DNA of 58,711 nucleotides from Alkalinema sp. FACHB-956 (GTDB taxonomy: Bacteria; Cyanobacteriota; Cyanobacteriia; Leptolyngbyales; Leptolyngbyaceae): NCBI RefSeq assembly GCF_014697025.1, contig NZ_JACJRC010000033.1:1-58711 (forward strand), written 5' to 3'. Below, in pieces: positions 43,931 to 53,574 of this stretch. How positions within the stretch are numbered: the first letter of the stretch is position 1; each line of letters begins with the position of its first letter. The notes under the pieces are model-generated. The model saw only the letters and a list, made by a program, of their open reading frames with translations. It ran no database searches and was not told the origin of the DNA. The position numbers and the translations under genes are program-made.

Positions 43931-46522
43931 ATGAACCTGCCAAAACAAAATACCTCAGTAGAGAATTTAGCCCCTGGCAACCATCAACCTACCGAAGAGC
44001 CGTTAACCCCGATCGAGGCCGATCGCACAGGTCTCAGTATCGAAACCATCAAACGCGCTTTTTTAGACAATTTGTTCTATTTACAGGGGAAACCTGTGGC
44101 GTTGGCCACCCAGCATGACTACTACATGGCGTTGGCCTATACGGTGCGCGATCGGTTGTTGCAGCGCTGGAACAGTACCGCCGAAGCCTATACTCAGAAG
44201 CGATCGCGCACAGTTTGCTATCTGTCCGCTGAGTTTCTAATGGGGCCGCACCTGGGCAATAACCTGATTAACTTGGGGATTTTTGATCAGGTCAAACAGG
44301 CGATCAAAGAACTGGGCTTGGATTTCGATGAATTGCTGGCTCAGGAGGAAGAACCGGGGCTGGGCAATGGGGGGTTGGGGCGTTTGGCCGCTTGCTATAT
44401 CGACTCGCTGGCGACCTTGGAAATTCCATCCCTGGGCTACGGCATTCGCTATGAATTCGGTATTTTCGACCAAGTGATTCGTGATGGCTGGCAGGTGGAA
44501 CTGACGGATAAATGGCTGCGTTACGGCAATGCCTGGGAAATTGCACGACCGGAATGGGCGGTGGAAGTCAAACTTGGCGGCTATACCGAAGCCTACCGGG
44601 ATGAACAGGATCACTATCGAGTCCGCTGGATTCCCGATCGGGAAGTGCTGGGAATTCCCTACGACACACCGATCCTGGGCTACAAGGTCAACACGGCCAA
44701 TACCCTGCGCCTGTGGAAAGCAGAGGCGATCGAATCGTTTGACTTTGCGGTGTTTAACCAAGGCAATTACTACGGTGCCGTGGAGCAAAAGGTCAGTTCA
44801 GAAAACTTGACTAAGGTGCTCTATCCCAACGATGAAAAGGTGGCGGGCAAACAATTGCGCTTAGAACAGCAATTCTTTTTTGTGTCTTGCTCGTTGCAGG
44901 ATATGTTCCGAATTTTGCAAGGCCAGAACATTCCGATCGCGAAATTCCATGAGAAGTTTACCATTCAACTCAACGATACCCATCCCGCGATCGCTGTGGC
45001 GGAATTGATGCGATTGCTGTTAGACGAGTATTCCATTGCCTGGGAGACCGCCTGGGAAATCACCCAAAAAACCTTCGCCTACACCAATCATACACTGATG
45101 CCGGAAGCATTGGAGAAATGGGCAATCGACCTGTTTGCTAATCTGTTGCCCCGCCATTTAGAAATCATTTACGAAATCAATTCCCGCTTCCTAGAACAGG
45201 TACGGATGAAGTTTCCCAAGGACGGCGATCGGCTGGCTCGCATGTCCTTGATTGATGAGACGGGGGAACGCTATGTGCGCATGGCCAATCTAGCCTGTGT
45301 GGGCAGTCATACCATTAACGGGGTTGCAGAATTGCATAGTGAACTGCTGAAGCAAACCGTTTTGCAGGATTTCTATCAACTCTTTCCCCAGAAATTCTGC
45401 AACAAGACCAATGGCGTCACCCCTCGGCGCTGGATCGTCTTGAGCAATCCCCGCATGACGCAGTTGGTGACCACCCATATCGGCGATCGCTGGATTAAGC
45501 ATCTCAGTGAAATGCAGCAACTGGAACCGTTGGCAGATGATCCCGCCTTCCGCCACGACTGGCATACGATGAAGCAGGCGATTAAACAGGATTTAGCGAA
45601 TCACATCCATAAAACTCTAGATATTCTAGTTGATCCGAAATCACTGTTTGATGTGCAAGTAAAACGGATTCACGAATACAAGCGGCAACACTTAAATGTT
45701 CTGCACATTGTCACGCTATACAGCCAACTCAAACAGCAGCCCCAATTAGACCTGACACCGCGTACCTTTATCTTTGGCGGCAAAGCGGCTCCGGGCTATT
45801 TTATGGCCAAACTGATGATTAAGCTAATCACCGCCGTGGGGGAAATGGTCAATAAAGATCCCGACGTGCGCGATCGGCTGCGGGTGGTCTTTTTGCCGGA
45901 CTACAACGTGACCAACAGCCAACGGGTGTATCCAGCAGCAGATCTGTCAGAGCAAATTTCCACCGCTGGCCTCGAAGCTTCTGGGACGGGCAATATGAAA
46001 TTTGCTATGAACGGTGCATTGACGATCGGGACGCTGGATGGTGCCAATATCGAAATTCGGGAAGAAGCCGGAGCGGAAAACTTTTTCCTGTTTGGCTTAA
46101 CAACAGAACAGGTGGCCAGCCTGAAGCACCAGGGCTATCATCCCTGGGATTACTACGCCATGAATCCCTACCTGAAGGACGCGATCGATTTAATTGCATC
46201 GGGCCATTTCTCCCACGGCGATCGGGCGTTATTCCAGCCGTTGCTGGACAAGTTACTCAGCAGCGATCCGTTTATGCTGTTGGCAGATTACCAGTCCTAC
46301 ATTGACTGCCAAGCCCAAGTCAGTCAATGTTATTGCGATAGTGAGCATTGGACCCGGATGTCCATTTTAAATGCTGCGCGAATGGGTAAATTTTCCTCCG
46401 ATCGCTCAATTGAGGAATACGCAACGGACATTTGGAAAGTACAGCCCGCAAGCATTCATTTAGAAAACTATACACAGTGGGAACGTATGAGTGGTGGAGA
46501 GCTGACCTGCCGACTGCATTGA
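43931..46522 (+). CDS. glgP: Glycogen phosphorylase
   Basis: 863 residues, full length for the family. Motifs include SAEFLMGPHLGNNLINLGI, GNGGLGRLAACYIDSLATL, ELNDTHPAIAVAELMRLL and TNGVTPRRW. The pyridoxal-phosphate site is GTGNMKFAMNGALTIGTLDG, with Lys690 forming the Schiff base. It releases glucose-1-phosphate from glycogen in the cytoplasm. The stop codon lies inside the first unit of a 15-bp tandem repeat (46516-46566), so the last residues may have been altered by the duplication. No other glycogen gene is adjacent. Confidence 0.97.
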   Translation: MNLPKQNTSVENLAPGNHQPTEEPLTPIEADRTGLSIETIKRAFLDNLFYLQGKPVALATQHDYYMALAYTVRDRLLQRWNSTAEAYTQKRSRTVCYLSAEFLMGPHLGNNLINLGIFDQVKQAIKELGLDFDELLAQEEEPGLGNGGLGRLAACYIDSLATLEIPSLGYGIRYEFGIFDQVIRDGWQVELTDKWLRYGNAWEIARPEWAVEVKLGGYTEAYRDEQDHYRVRWIPDREVLGIPYDTPILGYKVNTANTLRLWKAEAIESFDFAVFNQGNYYGAVEQKVSSENLTKVLYPNDEKVAGKQLRLEQQFFFVSCSLQDMFRILQGQNIPIAKFHEKFTIQLNDTHPAIAVAELMRLLLDEYSIAWETAWEITQKTFAYTNHTLMPEALEKWAIDLFANLLPRHLEIIYEINSRFLEQVRMKFPKDGDRLARMSLIDETGERYVRMANLACVGSHTINGVAELHSELLKQTVLQDFYQLFPQKFCNKTNGVTPRRWIVLSNPRMTQLVTTHIGDRWIKHLSEMQQLEPLADDPAFRHDWHTMKQAIKQDLANHIHKTLDILVDPKSLFDVQVKRIHEYKRQHLNVLHIVTLYSQLKQQPQLDLTPRTFIFGGKAAPGYFMAKLMIKLITAVGEMVNKDPDVRDRLRVVFLPDYNVTNSQRVYPAADLSEQISTAGLEASGTGNMKFAMNGALTIGTLDGANIEIREEAGAENFFLFGLTTEQVASLKHQGYHPWDYYAMNPYLKDAIDLIASGHFSHGDRALFQPLLDKLLSSDPFMLLADYQSYIDCQAQVSQCYCDSEHWTRMSILNAARMGKFSSDRSIEEYATDIWKVQPASIHLENYTQWERMSGGELTCRLH

Positions 46523-46566
46523 TTAGACGTGCATTGATTAGACGTGCATTGATTAGACGTGCATTG
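46516..46566 (+). repeat. 15-bp tandem repeat at the 3' end of glgP
   Basis: GCATTGATTAGACGT occurs three times without mismatch (46516-46560), plus six bases of a fourth. The glgP stop TGA (46520-46522) lies in unit one. A further near-duplication, ATAGTCAGTAA twice, follows at 46611-46632. No CRISPR-like spacers are present. Confidence 0.9.
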
Positions 46567-46802
46567 GTGAGGAGAACGATCAGTGTGTTATCTGGCAACC
46601 AGGCACAGCATAGTCAGTAAATAGTCAGTAAAATTACGAAAACATAGGCTCAAAAAGGTGTTGACCCATCGTTTAAGTTGGATGCTGCTAGGTGATTTCT
46701 AGGGTTCTGTGGAATTCTGTGAAGTTATGATGAGATAACCTCAACGATCGGGCATCCTAGGGGAGCACCCTGCCAACCAGGATCACTGCTCCCCTGAGAC
46801 CT

Positions 46803-49800
46803 ATGACACGACCCGCTTCCATCTCCCAAAACTGGTTACCCAGCGACTTATTACCGAACGAGTCGTTGCCGAATGAGCCGTTACCGAACGAGCCGTTACC
46901 AAACATCCTCGGTTATACCCTGGGGGAGCAACTGTATCTCGGGTCTCGCACAGCAGTCTATCGGGCCGTGCAGACAGCACAAGGGTCTCCAGTCATTATT
47001 AAGGTGTTGCGACGCGAGTATCCCAGCTTTAGCGAACTCGTTCAGTTTCGAAATCAGTACACAATGACTAATCATCTGGCTATCCCGGGGATTGTACGCC
47101 CTTTAGGGTTGGAGCCGGTCGGACGGGGCTATGCCTTGGTCATGGCGGATAGTGGTGACCTTTCTCTGGATCAGTATATTCAACAAGCTAGGTTGGAACT
47201 TGTTGACGTGTTAGCGATCGCGCTGCAAATCGCTGATATTCTCCACAATCTTTGCCAACACCAAATTGTCCATAAGGATATTAAACCCGCAAATATCCTG
47301 ATTCACCCACAATCTAAACAAATCCAACTGATTGACTTCAGTATTGCTTCCCTACTCCCCAAAGAAACCCTAGAAATCCACAATCCCAACATCCTAGAGG
47401 GTACCCTCGCCTACCTTGCGCCAGAACAAACGGGACGCATGAATCGCGGCATTGACTATCGCACGGATTTCTATGCGTTTGGGATCACGTTATATCAATT
47501 ACTGACGGGGCAATTACCCTTTACTGCGGCAGATCCGTTGGAACTAGTCCATTGCCACATTGCCCAACAGCCCACCCCGGCTGACCAGGTGAATCCCGCA
47601 GTCCCGGCCATGGTCAGCGCGATCGTTGCCAAACTGATGGCCAAAAATGCTGAAGACCGTTACCAAAGTGCCCTAGGTCTGAAATACGACCTGCAACTTT
47701 GTTTAAACCACTGGAACACAACGGGGGCAATTCCTGAATTTTCCCTAGGACAACGGGATATTAGCGATCGCTTTACCATTCCCGAAAAGCTCTATGGCCG
47801 GGAATCCGAAGTCCAAACTTTATTAGACGCCTTCGATCGTGTAGCCTCTCCATCGGAGCAGCAGGAGGGGCAGGGGCGTTCTGAACTGATGCTGGTCGCG
47901 GGATTCTCTGGGATCGGTAAAACTGCCGTCATCCATGAAGTCCATAAGCCTATCGTCAAACAGCGGGGCTACTTCATCAAGGGCAAATTCGACCAGTTCA
48001 ATCGCAACATTCCCTTTTCTGCCTTCGTCCAAGCCTTTCGTGACTTGGTGACCCAACTGCTCAGCGAAAGTGATAGTCAATTGCAAACTTGGAAAACCCA
48101 GATTCTACAGGCGTTGGGCGAAAATGCCCAGGTCATTGTTGATCTGATTCCTGAACTGGAACGCATCATTGGCTCCCAACCCCCAGCCCCTGCACTATCG
48201 GGAACTGCCGCCCAAAATCGCTTTAACCTCCTTTTCCAACGTTTCATTCAGGTCTTCACCACCGCAGAGCATCCACTGGTCATTTTTGTCGATGATTTAC
48301 AGTGGGCCGATTCTGCATCGCTCAATTTGATTCAGGTGCTAATGGCGGAGGCCAAAACGGGCTACCTACTGCTGCTCGGAGCCTATCGGGACAACGAAGT
48401 CTTTCCGGCCCATCCGTTAATGCTTACCCTAGAAAGCTTGGCTAAAGCCGGTGCTAATCTGAACACGATCACACTCAAGCCGTTAACCACGGATAGCCTC
48501 AACCCTCTCATCGCCGATACCCTACGGACAACGGAAGCGTTAGCGCAGCCACTCACGGAACTGGTGTTCCAGAAAACCCAGGGCAATCCCTTCTTCGCAA
48601 CCCAATTTCTCAAGGTTCTGCATCACGATCAGTTAATCACCTTCGATCGCACGGCGGGCCATTGGCAATGCGATATCGTCCAGGTTCGAGATTCGACCCT
48701 AACCGACGATGTGGTTGAGTTTATGGCATTGCAGCTACAGAAGCTGCCGCAGTCAACCCAAGACATTTTAAAACTCGCGGCTTGCATTGGAGCGCAGTTT
48801 GATTTGGATACGTTGGCGATCGTCTCAGAGCAATCCCAAACTGAGGTGGCAACGGCCCTGTGGCCTGCATTGCAAGAAGGATTGATTTTGCCCCAAAGCG
48901 AGATTTACAAGTTCTTTTTGGGCGAAGTAGACCAACAATCCCAACAGACTCAGCAGTCCCAAGAAACTCTCTCTTACCGCTTCCTCCACGATCGTGTCCA
49001 ACAGGCAGCCTATTCCCTAATTCCCCTGGCGCAAAAGCAAATTACTCACTTGAAGATTGGGCAATTACTCTTTAGTAATACGCCAGAATCACAAAGAGAA
49101 GCCCGAATTTTCAATATTGTCAATCAGTTTAATATCGGTATTGATCTCATTGATGACTCAGCTGAAAGATTGCAACTGGCTCAGCTCAATTTGATTGCTG
49201 GGCAAAAAGCAAAGGTCGCTACAGCCTACGGTGCTGCGGTCAATTATTTCAGTACGGGCTTAACGCTACTTGGTCACCAGAGTTGGCAGGATCACTACAA
49301 TCTCACCCTCAAACTCCATGAATTGCTAGCAGAGTCAGAGTATTTAAATACCCACTTCGAAACCTCGGAAACTCTGATTCAGGCAGCCCTGAGCAATACT
49401 CAAAAGCCCTTAGACAAAGTCAAGTTTTACGAGATCAGAATTCAATCCTATACCGCGCAAAATCGCCTCCTAGAAGCGATCGCAGCGGGTAGACAAGCCC
49501 TAGAACTCGTCGGTATTGATTTTCCCCAGGATTGTGATTTTCCAACAACCCTGGCGCACCATGAACAACTCAAGATCCGGTTAGGCGATCGGGCCATTGA
49601 GAGCTTTGTGGATCTGCCCAGCCTAGCCGATCCCGAGCAGGATGCTGCCATGAGAATTCTGGTGGGGTTATTTGCATCCATCTATTTGGCCCAACCCAGT
49701 TTGTTGCCTTTGAAAATTTTCACCATGGTGGAGATTTGTATTGAATCCGGCAATTCTCCCCAAGCCGCGATCGCCTATAGCCTGTATGCTTTATTTCTCT

Positions 49801-52800
49801 GTGCGACGGGAGACATCGAGCGGGGCTATCAATTTGGGCAACTGGCAACCGCCGTATTAGAGAAGTTTCAGGCCAAGGAACTCACGAGCAAGGTGAACCT
49901 GCTATTTGGTTTATTTGTTAAGCATTGGAAAACGTCCATTCGATCGACGCTTCCGGTTTTTCTGGCGGGGCTGACCAGTGGCTTAGAACAGGGGGATCTG
50001 GAATATGTAGGATATTGTGCCAATTGCTATGCACAGTTCCTCTTTTGGAGCGGGGAAAATTTGGCAACGGCGGAGTCCGAAGCTGCCAAGTACTGTCAGT
50101 TGATTCAAAGCATCAAGCAAGAAGCCTCGTTAATCTGGGCGACAACTTGGCAACAGACCGTCGTCAATTTGCGAGAACAGTCCAAACAGCCTACCCAGTT
50201 AGTGGGTGAATGGTTTGATGAATCCACAACCCTACCCGCATTGATCGAAAGTAGAAATGTCAATGGAATTTGCTATGTTTACTTAGCAAAGCTCTTGCTG
50301 TCCTATCTGTTTGGAGACTACCCCGCTGCGCAGGAATATGCCCAGCACTTTGAGACCTATGAACAAGGCGCAGCGGGGCTTCTGATCGTTCCCCTGAAGA
50401 ATTTTTATCAATCCTTGAGTCTACTCGCCGCTGCGGGCAACAGCGAGCCCGAACTAGATGCGATCGCCTTGGAAAAGGTACAGGAGAATCAACGCTGCAT
50501 GCAGGCTTGGGCAGACAGCGCGCCCATGAACTACTTGCACAAGTTTCAATTGGTGGAAGCGGAACGCTATCGCGTTTTGGGCCAACCCTACGAAGCAAGC
50601 GATTGGTACGATCGGGCGATTGCTGGAGCCAAAGCCAACGGGTATCTCCAGGAAGCCGCGATCGCCAATGAATTAGCAGCTAAATTTTACCTCGCTTGGG
50701 GCAAGGACAAGGTCGCCGCAGGGTACCTCCAGGAAGCCTATTACGACTATACCTACTGGGGATCTGCGGCCAAAGTGGATGACCTGACAACGCGCTACCC
50801 GCAACTGCTGGCTCCGATTCTGCAACCTCCAGCCCAGTCGAGGGATGTTCTGAGTACGCTGAGGACAATCACTGCGCCGAAATCGATGCCGCTCCAATCG
50901 GTTCAGGCGAGTCAGCACGAAACGTCCAGCAGTACTAGCATTAACCAAGCTTTAGACTTTGCAGCGATTCTCAAAGCCTCTCAAATTTTGTCCAGCACGA
51001 TTCAACTCGATGAACTGCTGCGTCAATTGACTAAAATCATTTTGCAAAATTCAGGGGGCGATCGCTGTGCCTTGATCCTCCCCGATCACAATAATCAGTG
51101 GCAGGTTGTTGCCATTGCCACGCCCGAAACCATAGAACTCCGCTCAGAGCCGTTGGAGAATACTCTCGATGTCCCCATTAAGCTGATTCACTACGTCCAA
51201 CACACCGCAGAAACGGTTGTGATTGATGATCTCAAAACGGATTTACCCGTGATGGATGAGTATCTACAACAGCGCCAGCCCAAAAGCCTATTGTGTTTAC
51301 CCATTCTCCATCAAGGGCAATTGATTGGAATCCTGTATTTAAAAAATCGAGGAACCAGTGGCGCATTTACCCACGATCGTATTGTCGTTCTCAACTTCCT
51401 CTGCACCCAGGCGGCCATTTCCTTAGAGAATGCTCGATTGTATGCGATTGAGCAAGCGAAAAGTCTCCAGTTACAGGTTTCAGAGTTAAGGCTAAAAACA
51501 ATTTTTGAAAAAGCAACGGATGCGATTCTGCTCTTGAATCCCAGTGGATTTATTGACTGCAACCAGGCAGCTTTGGATCTCTTCGACTACCGCGAGAAGT
51601 CTCAACTCCTCCATCTTTCTGTCTCTGCCCTTTCCCCAGCCTTGCAGCCCGATGGCAGCCCCTCCTCAGAGAAGGAAGCGGTGATCATTGCCCAAGCACT
51701 GGAAACGGGTAATCTTTGCTTTGAATGGTTACACCAGCGCTCTAATGGCCACACCTTTTTTGCGGAAGTGACGCTAACGGCCATTCCCTACGATGATGAG
51801 ACGATTCTCCACTGTTTAGTTCGGGATATTAGCGATCGCAAAAAGCTAGAAAGTGAGCAACAGCGATTCATCAAGATTCTGGATACGACACCCGACTTTG
51901 TTGGGTTGGCCAGTGCCCAAGGTCGAATTTTATGGCACAACAAAAAATTCTGTGAGTTCCGCCCGGATTTATTGGACCCCAACCATCCGAAGCATATTTC
52001 AGAATGTCACCCACAATGGGTGAACCAAATGATTCGCGAACAGGGTTTACCCACCGCCATTCAGGAAGGCAGTTGGAGCGGCGAAGTTGCCCTGTTGGAC
52101 GCGAATCAGCAAGAAGTGCCTGTGTCCCAAGTGATTATTGCCCATAAATCCGAGTCGGGAGAGGTCGAAAACTTCTCAACGATTATGCGGGATATTAGCG
52201 ATCGTAAAGCCGCTGAAGCAGCCTCGAAAGCATTCCAAGAAAAACTGACTTTCTTGATCCAGAAAACACCGATTGGAATCATCGAGTGGAATACTGAATT
52301 TCAGGTGGCAAGTTGGAATCCAGCGGCGGAAAAGATTTTTGGCTATACGGCAACGGAAATGGCAGGACACCACGCTAGCCGAATTGTGCCAGATGTTGAG
52401 CGGTCCCATGTTGACCGAATTATGCAGGCACTGCTGGGACAGGAAGGGGGGTTTTACAGCTTAAACAAAAATCTTCGGAAAGATGGGACGCTCATCACCT
52501 GCGAATGGATTAATACTCCGTTGAAAGATTCCCAGGGCAATGCCGTTGGCGTTTTTTCGATGGTTCAAGATGTGAGCGATCGGATTGCGGCAGAGGCGAC
52601 GATTCGCCAGAAATCCGAAGCCTTAGAGCAAACCTTACAGGAATTACAAAATACCCAGTTACAAATGGTGCAAAGTGAGAAGATGGCTTCGCTGGGTAAC
52701 TTGGTCGCAGGGATTGCCCACGAAATCAATAATCCGATCGGGTTCCTCAACGGCAGTATTAATAATGGAACGGACTATCTCAGGGATTTACTGGAGCATT

Positions 52801-53507
52801 TAGCCCTTTATCAACAGCATTACCCCAACCCTGTATCGAATATTCAAGACCACGCCGATCGGGTTGATTTGGAGTTTCTCACGGAAGACTTTGCGAAGCT
52901 ACTCCGATCGATGCGAGGAGCAGCCGATCGCATCAAGAATATCAGCACCAGTCTGCGCACGTTTTCACGGTCCGATCGGGAGCATAAGGTCAAAGCGAAC
53001 CTTCAGGAAGGGATGGAAAGTACGATCCTGATTCTCAAATATCGTCTCAAAGCCAATGAACATCGCCCTGCCATTCAAGTGATTCAGGACTATGCTGATC
53101 TGCCCGATGTGGATTGCTTTCCGGGTCAGTTGAATCAGGTGTTTATGAATATTTTGGCCAATGCGATCGATATGTTTGATGAAATTGCTCAACAAACTGC
53201 CTATCGGGATTTAGAACTCAATCCGCAACAGATTACGATTCAAACGGAGATACAGGCAGCCAATCAGGTTGCGATTCGCATTCGGGACAATGGGAAAGGG
53301 ATGAGTCAAGAGGTGCAAGCTAGAATTTTTGACCATTTGTTTACGACCAAGGGCGTGGGTAAAGGTACGGGATTAGGGTTGGCAATCTCGCGTCAAATTG
53401 TAGAAGAAACCCATGGGGGAACGATCACAGTGAATTCAACAGTGGGGCAAGGCACAGAATTCACCATTTCCTTGCCAATAGAACGATCTAGCATTGCAGT
53501 GGGTTGA
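46803..53507 (+). CDS. Ser/Thr kinase - AAA ATPase - GAF - PAS - histidine kinase fusion
   Basis: 2234 residues. An N-terminal LPNE repeat (residues 17-34) precedes a Ser/Thr kinase domain (about 35-300) with catalytic loop HKDIKPAN near residue 157; the DFG site reads DFS. A signalling ATPase follows with Walker A VAGFSGIGKTAV near residue 368 and FVDDLQWAD. Then come a long helical TPR-like region, GAF (about 1385-1540), three PAS domains (from about 1560, 1688 and 1810), a dimerisation domain with His1973 in VAGIAHEINNP and an ATPase domain ending GKGTGLGLAISRQIV. Such Hstk-type fusions are typical of multicellular and complex cyanobacteria. No receiver domain is present. The substrate and signal are unknown. 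Confidence 0.92.
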   Translation: MTRPASISQNWLPSDLLPNESLPNEPLPNEPLPNILGYTLGEQLYLGSRTAVYRAVQTAQGSPVIIKVLRREYPSFSELVQFRNQYTMTNHLAIPGIVRPLGLEPVGRGYALVMADSGDLSLDQYIQQARLELVDVLAIALQIADILHNLCQHQIVHKDIKPANILIHPQSKQIQLIDFSIASLLPKETLEIHNPNILEGTLAYLAPEQTGRMNRGIDYRTDFYAFGITLYQLLTGQLPFTAADPLELVHCHIAQQPTPADQVNPAVPAMVSAIVAKLMAKNAEDRYQSALGLKYDLQLCLNHWNTTGAIPEFSLGQRDISDRFTIPEKLYGRESEVQTLLDAFDRVASPSEQQEGQGRSELMLVAGFSGIGKTAVIHEVHKPIVKQRGYFIKGKFDQFNRNIPFSAFVQAFRDLVTQLLSESDSQLQTWKTQILQALGENAQVIVDLIPELERIIGSQPPAPALSGTAAQNRFNLLFQRFIQVFTTAEHPLVIFVDDLQWADSASLNLIQVLMAEAKTGYLLLLGAYRDNEVFPAHPLMLTLESLAKAGANLNTITLKPLTTDSLNPLIADTLRTTEALAQPLTELVFQKTQGNPFFATQFLKVLHHDQLITFDRTAGHWQCDIVQVRDSTLTDDVVEFMALQLQKLPQSTQDILKLAACIGAQFDLDTLAIVSEQSQTEVATALWPALQEGLILPQSEIYKFFLGEVDQQSQQTQQSQETLSYRFLHDRVQQAAYSLIPLAQKQITHLKIGQLLFSNTPESQREARIFNIVNQFNIGIDLIDDSAERLQLAQLNLIAGQKAKVATAYGAAVNYFSTGLTLLGHQSWQDHYNLTLKLHELLAESEYLNTHFETSETLIQAALSNTQKPLDKVKFYEIRIQSYTAQNRLLEAIAAGRQALELVGIDFPQDCDFPTTLAHHEQLKIRLGDRAIESFVDLPSLADPEQDAAMRILVGLFASIYLAQPSLLPLKIFTMVEICIESGNSPQAAIAYSLYALFLCATGDIERGYQFGQLATAVLEKFQAKELTSKVNLLFGLFVKHWKTSIRSTLPVFLAGLTSGLEQGDLEYVGYCANCYAQFLFWSGENLATAESEAAKYCQLIQSIKQEASLIWATTWQQTVVNLREQSKQPTQLVGEWFDESTTLPALIESRNVNGICYVYLAKLLLSYLFGDYPAAQEYAQHFETYEQGAAGLLIVPLKNFYQSLSLLAAAGNSEPELDAIALEKVQENQRCMQAWADSAPMNYLHKFQLVEAERYRVLGQPYEASDWYDRAIAGAKANGYLQEAAIANELAAKFYLAWGKDKVAAGYLQEAYYDYTYWGSAAKVDDLTTRYPQLLAPILQPPAQSRDVLSTLRTITAPKSMPLQSVQASQHETSSSTSINQALDFAAILKASQILSSTIQLDELLRQLTKIILQNSGGDRCALILPDHNNQWQVVAIATPETIELRSEPLENTLDVPIKLIHYVQHTAETVVIDDLKTDLPVMDEYLQQRQPKSLLCLPILHQGQLIGILYLKNRGTSGAFTHDRIVVLNFLCTQAAISLENARLYAIEQAKSLQLQVSELRLKTIFEKATDAILLLNPSGFIDCNQAALDLFDYREKSQLLHLSVSALSPALQPDGSPSSEKEAVIIAQALETGNLCFEWLHQRSNGHTFFAEVTLTAIPYDDETILHCLVRDISDRKKLESEQQRFIKILDTTPDFVGLASAQGRILWHNKKFCEFRPDLLDPNHPKHISECHPQWVNQMIREQGLPTAIQEGSWSGEVALLDANQQEVPVSQVIIAHKSESGEVENFSTIMRDISDRKAAEAASKAFQEKLTFLIQKTPIGIIEWNTEFQVASWNPAAEKIFGYTATEMAGHHASRIVPDVERSHVDRIMQALLGQEGGFYSLNKNLRKDGTLITCEWINTPLKDSQGNAVGVFSMVQDVSDRIAAEATIRQKSEALEQTLQELQNTQLQMVQSEKMASLGNLVAGIAHEINNPIGFLNGSINNGTDYLRDLLEHLALYQQHYPNPVSNIQDHADRVDLEFLTEDFAKLLRSMRGAADRIKNISTSLRTFSRSDREHKVKANLQEGMESTILILKYRLKANEHRPAIQVIQDYADLPDVDCFPGQLNQVFMNILANAIDMFDEIAQQTAYRDLELNPQQITIQTEIQAANQVAIRIRDNGKGMSQEVQARIFDHLFTTKGVGKGTGLGLAISRQIVEETHGGTITVNSTVGQGTEFTISLPIERSSIAVG
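46851..46904 (+). repeat. In-frame 15-bp coding repeat (LPNE-P/S) at the kinase N-terminus
   Basis: TTACCGAACGAGTCG, TTGCCGAATGAGCCG, TTACCGAACGAGCCG and TTACCAAAC follow directly. They encode LPNES, LPNEP, LPNEP and LPN. The unit length equals that of the repeat ending glgP 280 bp upstream, though the sequence differs. It extends the disordered leader before the kinase domain. Confidence 0.9.
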
Positions 53508-53574
53508 GCACGCACAGGGTCTCCTATCTCACGGAGACCTCTCAGCCTTTTGGATTAAAAACGGTGTTCCTTGC

